Below are positions 4,024 through 6,859 of a DNA stretch of 6,859 nt, in pieces. This stretch comes from a bacterium (GTDB taxonomy: Bacteria > Elusimicrobiota > Elusimicrobia > UBA1565 > UBA9628), in NCBI GenBank assembly GCA_021790955.1, contig JAJYFI010000027.1:1-6859 (forward strand), in the 5' to 3' direction. The notes below the pieces were generated by a model. That model had not been told where the DNA came from. It searched no databases and was given only the letters and a program-made list of their open reading frames with translations. The position numbers and the translations under genes were made by a program. The first letter of the stretch is position 1, and every line of letters begins with the position of its first letter.

Positions 4024-6859
4024 GCGCCGAAAAGGGCTCCCCCGACTCGGGCGTCGCCGGAAAGGCCGCGAAGTTTTTTGCGGCGGCGCGGGCGTTTTCC
4101 CTCTCCGACATTTCGATCAAGAATCCGGTCTTCGCGTGGATGCTCATGACCGGCATCGTCGGCTTCGGGGCCCTCGCGTTTTTCCGCCTGGGCGTCAGCC
4201 AGCTGCCTGACGTCGATTTTCCGGTGATCACGGTGACCGTCACCTGGGCGGGGGCGCCGCCCGACGTCATGGAGGCCGCCGTCGCGGACATCATCGAGGA
4301 CGCCGTCATGAGCGTCAACGGCATCAAGCTCGTCCAGTCGATTTCCCAGGAGGGGATGACGCAGATCATCATCCAGCTCAACCTCGACCAGGATATCGAC
4401 GCGGCCTTGGAGCAGGTGCAGACGTACATCGCCTCGGCGCAGAAAAACCTTCCCCAGACGATCGACCCGCCGACCATCACCAAGACGAACCCCAACGACC
4501 AGCCCATCATGTGGACCGCCGTCTACGGCGCCTCGACCACGCTGCGCGACATCGCGCTTTTCGTGCGGGACCACTTGAAGGACGCCATCACGACCATCAA
4601 CGGAGTGGGAAACGTCTTTTTGGGGGGCTATGTCGACCCCCAGATGCGGGTGTGGTTCCATAACGACGCGATGGTCAAGCGCGAGATCGCCTTTGACGAC
4701 GTCATGAACGCGATCAACTCCGAGCATCAGCTGACGCCGACGGGGTGGCAGGACAAGGGGCCGACGGAGACGTACGTCCGTGTGCATTCGGAGTTCCGCA
4801 ACGCCGCGGAATGCGAGGAGATCATCATTCCCGTCCGCTCCGTGCTGGGCCCCGTGTGGCGGCGCATCCGTTTGGGCGACGTCGCGCGCTGCGAGGAAGG
4901 GACCGACGAAGTCCGCAGGGTGTCCCGCTTTAACGGGATTTTCCCGACCATGGGCGTCGGGGTGATCAAGCAGCACGGGACCAACGCCGTCGCGGTGGCC
5001 GACGCCGTCAAGGCCAAGGTCGCCTTCCTCCAGCAGGTCCTGCCCAAGAACATGAAGATGGGCGTCGTCATCGACACGACGAAGTTCATCAAGGAGTCCG
5101 TCCACGAGCTGATCTTCACGCTCGTCATGGCGGTGCTTTTGACCTCGGCGGTCTGCTACCTCTTCCTGGGCACCTGGAGCGCGGCCTTGAACGTCATCCT
5201 CGCGATACCGGTTTCTTTGATCGGCGCCTTCATGTTCGTGGCCTTGTGGGGATTCACCTTGAACAGCTTCACCCTCATGGCGCTCTCCCTGTCGATCGGC
5301 ATCGTCGTCGACGACGCGATCATGGTCCTGGAAAACATCGTGCGCTACCACGAGTCGGGCATGAGCCGCGTCCAGGCGTCCCTGGTCGGCGCGCGAGAGA
5401 TCACGACCGCCGCGATCGCGGCGTCCCTCGCGATCCTGGCGATCTTCGTCCCGGTCGTTTTCATGCGCGGCATCGTAGGGAAATTCTTTTATCAGTTCGG
5501 GATCACGATGTCGGCGACGATCCTGCTTTCCTTGATCGAGGCCTTGACGCTCGCCCCCATGCGCACCTCGCAATTTTTGACCTTGCGCGGCGAGAATTTC
5601 GCCACGCGCAAGGTCAACGAGGGCATGGAGAGGCTCTCCCGGGTCTATCGTTCGGCCTTGGGCTGGTGCCTCGACCGGCGATGGCTCGTTCTGGGAACGG
5701 CGACGGCGCTCTTTGCGCTCTCCCTTTTGTCCGCCAAGGCCCTGCGCAAGGAGTTTATCCCGCCCCAGGACCAGAGCCAGTTCATGGTGACGATGTACAC
5801 CAAGATGGGGTCCTCCTTGGCTTATACGGACGGCGTCTTTCAGGTCGCCGGGAAGTTCTTGAAGTCGAGGCCCGAGGTCAGGCGCTACTATCAGGCGGTC
5901 GGCGGTTTCGGGGGGGGGCTCGTCAACCAGGGCATCCTCTTCGTCGTTCTTAAGGACCCGTCGGATCGTCCCGTCGCGGCTCCATTTAAAAGACGCCCGA
6001 GCCAGCAGCAATTCATGGGCTACCTTCGTCGCGAGTTGGCCAAGATTCCCGGGGTGCTGCGCGTGGCGATCCTGGACCTTTCCCAGACGGGGTTTACGGC
6101 GCAACGAGGTTATCCCATTGAGTTCGAGGTGCAGGGGCCTAACTGGGACAAGCTCGTGGGCTACGCGATGGAGATCTTCCGAAAGCTGAAGGATTCCGGC
6201 CTCATGCAGGATCTCGACACGGACTATAACCCCAACATGCCCGAAACGGAGGTTTATCCCGACCGCAACAAGGCCCTCGCCCGGGGCGTGCCCGTCACGA
6301 CGGTCGCCAACGCGATCGCCGCGATGGTGGGTGGAATGAAGATGCTCCCTAACAAGTACACGGACGCGACCGGCCACCGCGACGACATCCAGGTGAAGCT
6401 GAGGCCCGGCGACAACGAGGAGCCCGCGGATATCGATCGGATTTGGATTCGAAACGTCCAGGGAGAGATGGTGCGCTTGAAGGATGTCATCAAGATGGAG
6501 CCCGGCAAGACGCTTCTCACCATCACCCGCTACAACCGCGAGCGCGGCATCGGCATTTTTGGAAACTTCCGCAAGGATAAATCGCAGTCGGACGTCATCG
6601 ACTACATCCAGCGCCTCGCCTCGGAGATCCTTCCCAAGGGGCAGGGCTACCACCTCGCCATCTCCGGGAGCTCCGAGGCCTTCCAGCAGTCCTTCCGGAG
6701 CCTCTTTTTTGCCCTGGCTTGGGGGATTTTCGTCGCTTACATGGTGCTGGCGAGCCAGTTCAACAGTTTTATCCACCCCGTCACGATCCTGCTCGCGCTT
6801 CCCTTCGGCGTGACGGGGGCGCTGGGGGCGATGAGGCTCACCGACACCTCGCTCAACAT
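4020..6859 (+). CDS. RND-family efflux pump, HAE1/AcrB-like inner-membrane transporter, 3' end cut by window edge
   Basis: This proton-driven exporter would carry amphiphilic compounds or drugs from periplasm and inner membrane into the outer-membrane channel. 946 codons are visible, and about 100 residues are probably missing compared with the usual 1,020-1,050. The order is typical: a TM1 region (about 37-57), the first periplasmic loop (58-363) with PDVDFPVITVTVTWAGAPPD (63-82), TM2-TM6 (about 364-515), TM7 (554-571), the second periplasmic loop (575-890), then TM8 and TM9 (about 893-937). TM4 carries GIVVDDAIMVLENI (427-440), so Asp431 and Asp432 match the proton-relay pair Asp407/408 of AcrB. 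The relay lysine of TM10 lies beyond the edge. The protein starts with about 28 extra cytoplasmic residues before FSLSDISIKNPVF. ATG 4020 is supported by GGAGG (4005-4009) and the ATGA overlap. A nine-G run encodes Gly631-633 in the region matching the AcrB switch loop. Drug-type HAE1 is favoured over a heavy-metal pump, but the substrate is unknown. Confidence 0.94.
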   Translation, partial: MSAEKGSPDSGVAGKAAKFFAAARAFSLSDISIKNPVFAWMLMTGIVGFGALAFFRLGVSQLPDVDFPVITVTVTWAGAPPDVMEAAVADIIEDAVMSVNGIKLVQSISQEGMTQIIIQLNLDQDIDAALEQVQTYIASAQKNLPQTIDPPTITKTNPNDQPIMWTAVYGASTTLRDIALFVRDHLKDAITTINGVGNVFLGGYVDPQMRVWFHNDAMVKREIAFDDVMNAINSEHQLTPTGWQDKGPTETYVRVHSEFRNAAECEEIIIPVRSVLGPVWRRIRLGDVARCEEGTDEVRRVSRFNGIFPTMGVGVIKQHGTNAVAVADAVKAKVAFLQQVLPKNMKMGVVIDTTKFIKESVHELIFTLVMAVLLTSAVCYLFLGTWSAALNVILAIPVSLIGAFMFVALWGFTLNSFTLMALSLSIGIVVDDAIMVLENIVRYHESGMSRVQASLVGAREITTAAIAASLAILAIFVPVVFMRGIVGKFFYQFGITMSATILLSLIEALTLAPMRTSQFLTLRGENFATRKVNEGMERLSRVYRSALGWCLDRRWLVLGTATALFALSLLSAKALRKEFIPPQDQSQFMVTMYTKMGSSLAYTDGVFQVAGKFLKSRPEVRRYYQAVGGFGGGLVNQGILFVVLKDPSDRPVAAPFKRRPSQQQFMGYLRRELAKIPGVLRVAILDLSQTGFTAQRGYPIEFEVQGPNWDKLVGYAMEIFRKLKDSGLMQDLDTDYNPNMPETEVYPDRNKALARGVPVTTVANAIAAMVGGMKMLPNKYTDATGHRDDIQVKLRPGDNEEPADIDRIWIRNVQGEMVRLKDVIKMEPGKTLLTITRYNRERGIGIFGNFRKDKSQSDVIDYIQRLASEILPKGQGYHLAISGSSEAFQQSFRSLFFALAWGIFVAYMVLASQFNSFIHPVTILLALPFGVTGALGAMRLTDTSLN

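Noticed and set aside
3852..6776. A 974-codon open frame on the minus strand, antisense to the pump gene
   Set aside because: It mirrors the codon structure of a GC-rich sense gene. Its product is a low-complexity Asp/Arg/His-rich string with no domain pattern, whereas the plus strand encodes an unmistakable RND pump.

Overview
The window comes from a GC-rich (by eye about 60% or more) Gram-negative bacterium. The outer-membrane TolC-type channel next to an RND inner-membrane pump implies a two-membrane envelope. No rRNA, tRNA or lineage-specific gene is present, so I do not assign a phylum. An uncultured environmental lineage is plausible but unproven.

Layout. Positions 1-1363 (minus strand) hold a nearly complete phosphoglucomutase/phosphomannomutase-type enzyme whose last few residues run off the left edge. 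Positions 1422-2117 (minus strand) hold a small accessory module: a DUF4160 protein, an overlapping DUF2442-like protein and possibly a third 40-residue ORF joined by an ATGA overlap. Positions 2118-2263 form a compact divergent control region with two opposed promoter candidates and a 22-bp inverted repeat lying on one -35 box. From 2264 to the right edge (plus strand) runs a tightly coupled operon: a MarR-family regulator, a TolC-type outer-membrane channel (TGATG junction) and an RND/HAE1 pump (ATGA junction). The pump is cut by the right edge at residue 946.

How it fits together. The three plus-strand genes read as a self-regulated tripartite efflux operon. MarR would repress at the inverted repeat, and the pump would push substrate through the outer-membrane channel using proton motive force. 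The periplasmic adaptor (AcrA-type) that normally completes such a complex is not in the window. The mutase and the DUF4160/DUF2442 pair have no evident functional link to efflux, although the pair's promoter lies back-to-back with that of the efflux operon.

The core content is conventional. The points that deserve a second look are the small DUF4160/DUF2442 module with its odd start, tail and extra ORF, the shared divergent operator region, and a nine-G run inside the pump's presumed substrate-path loop.
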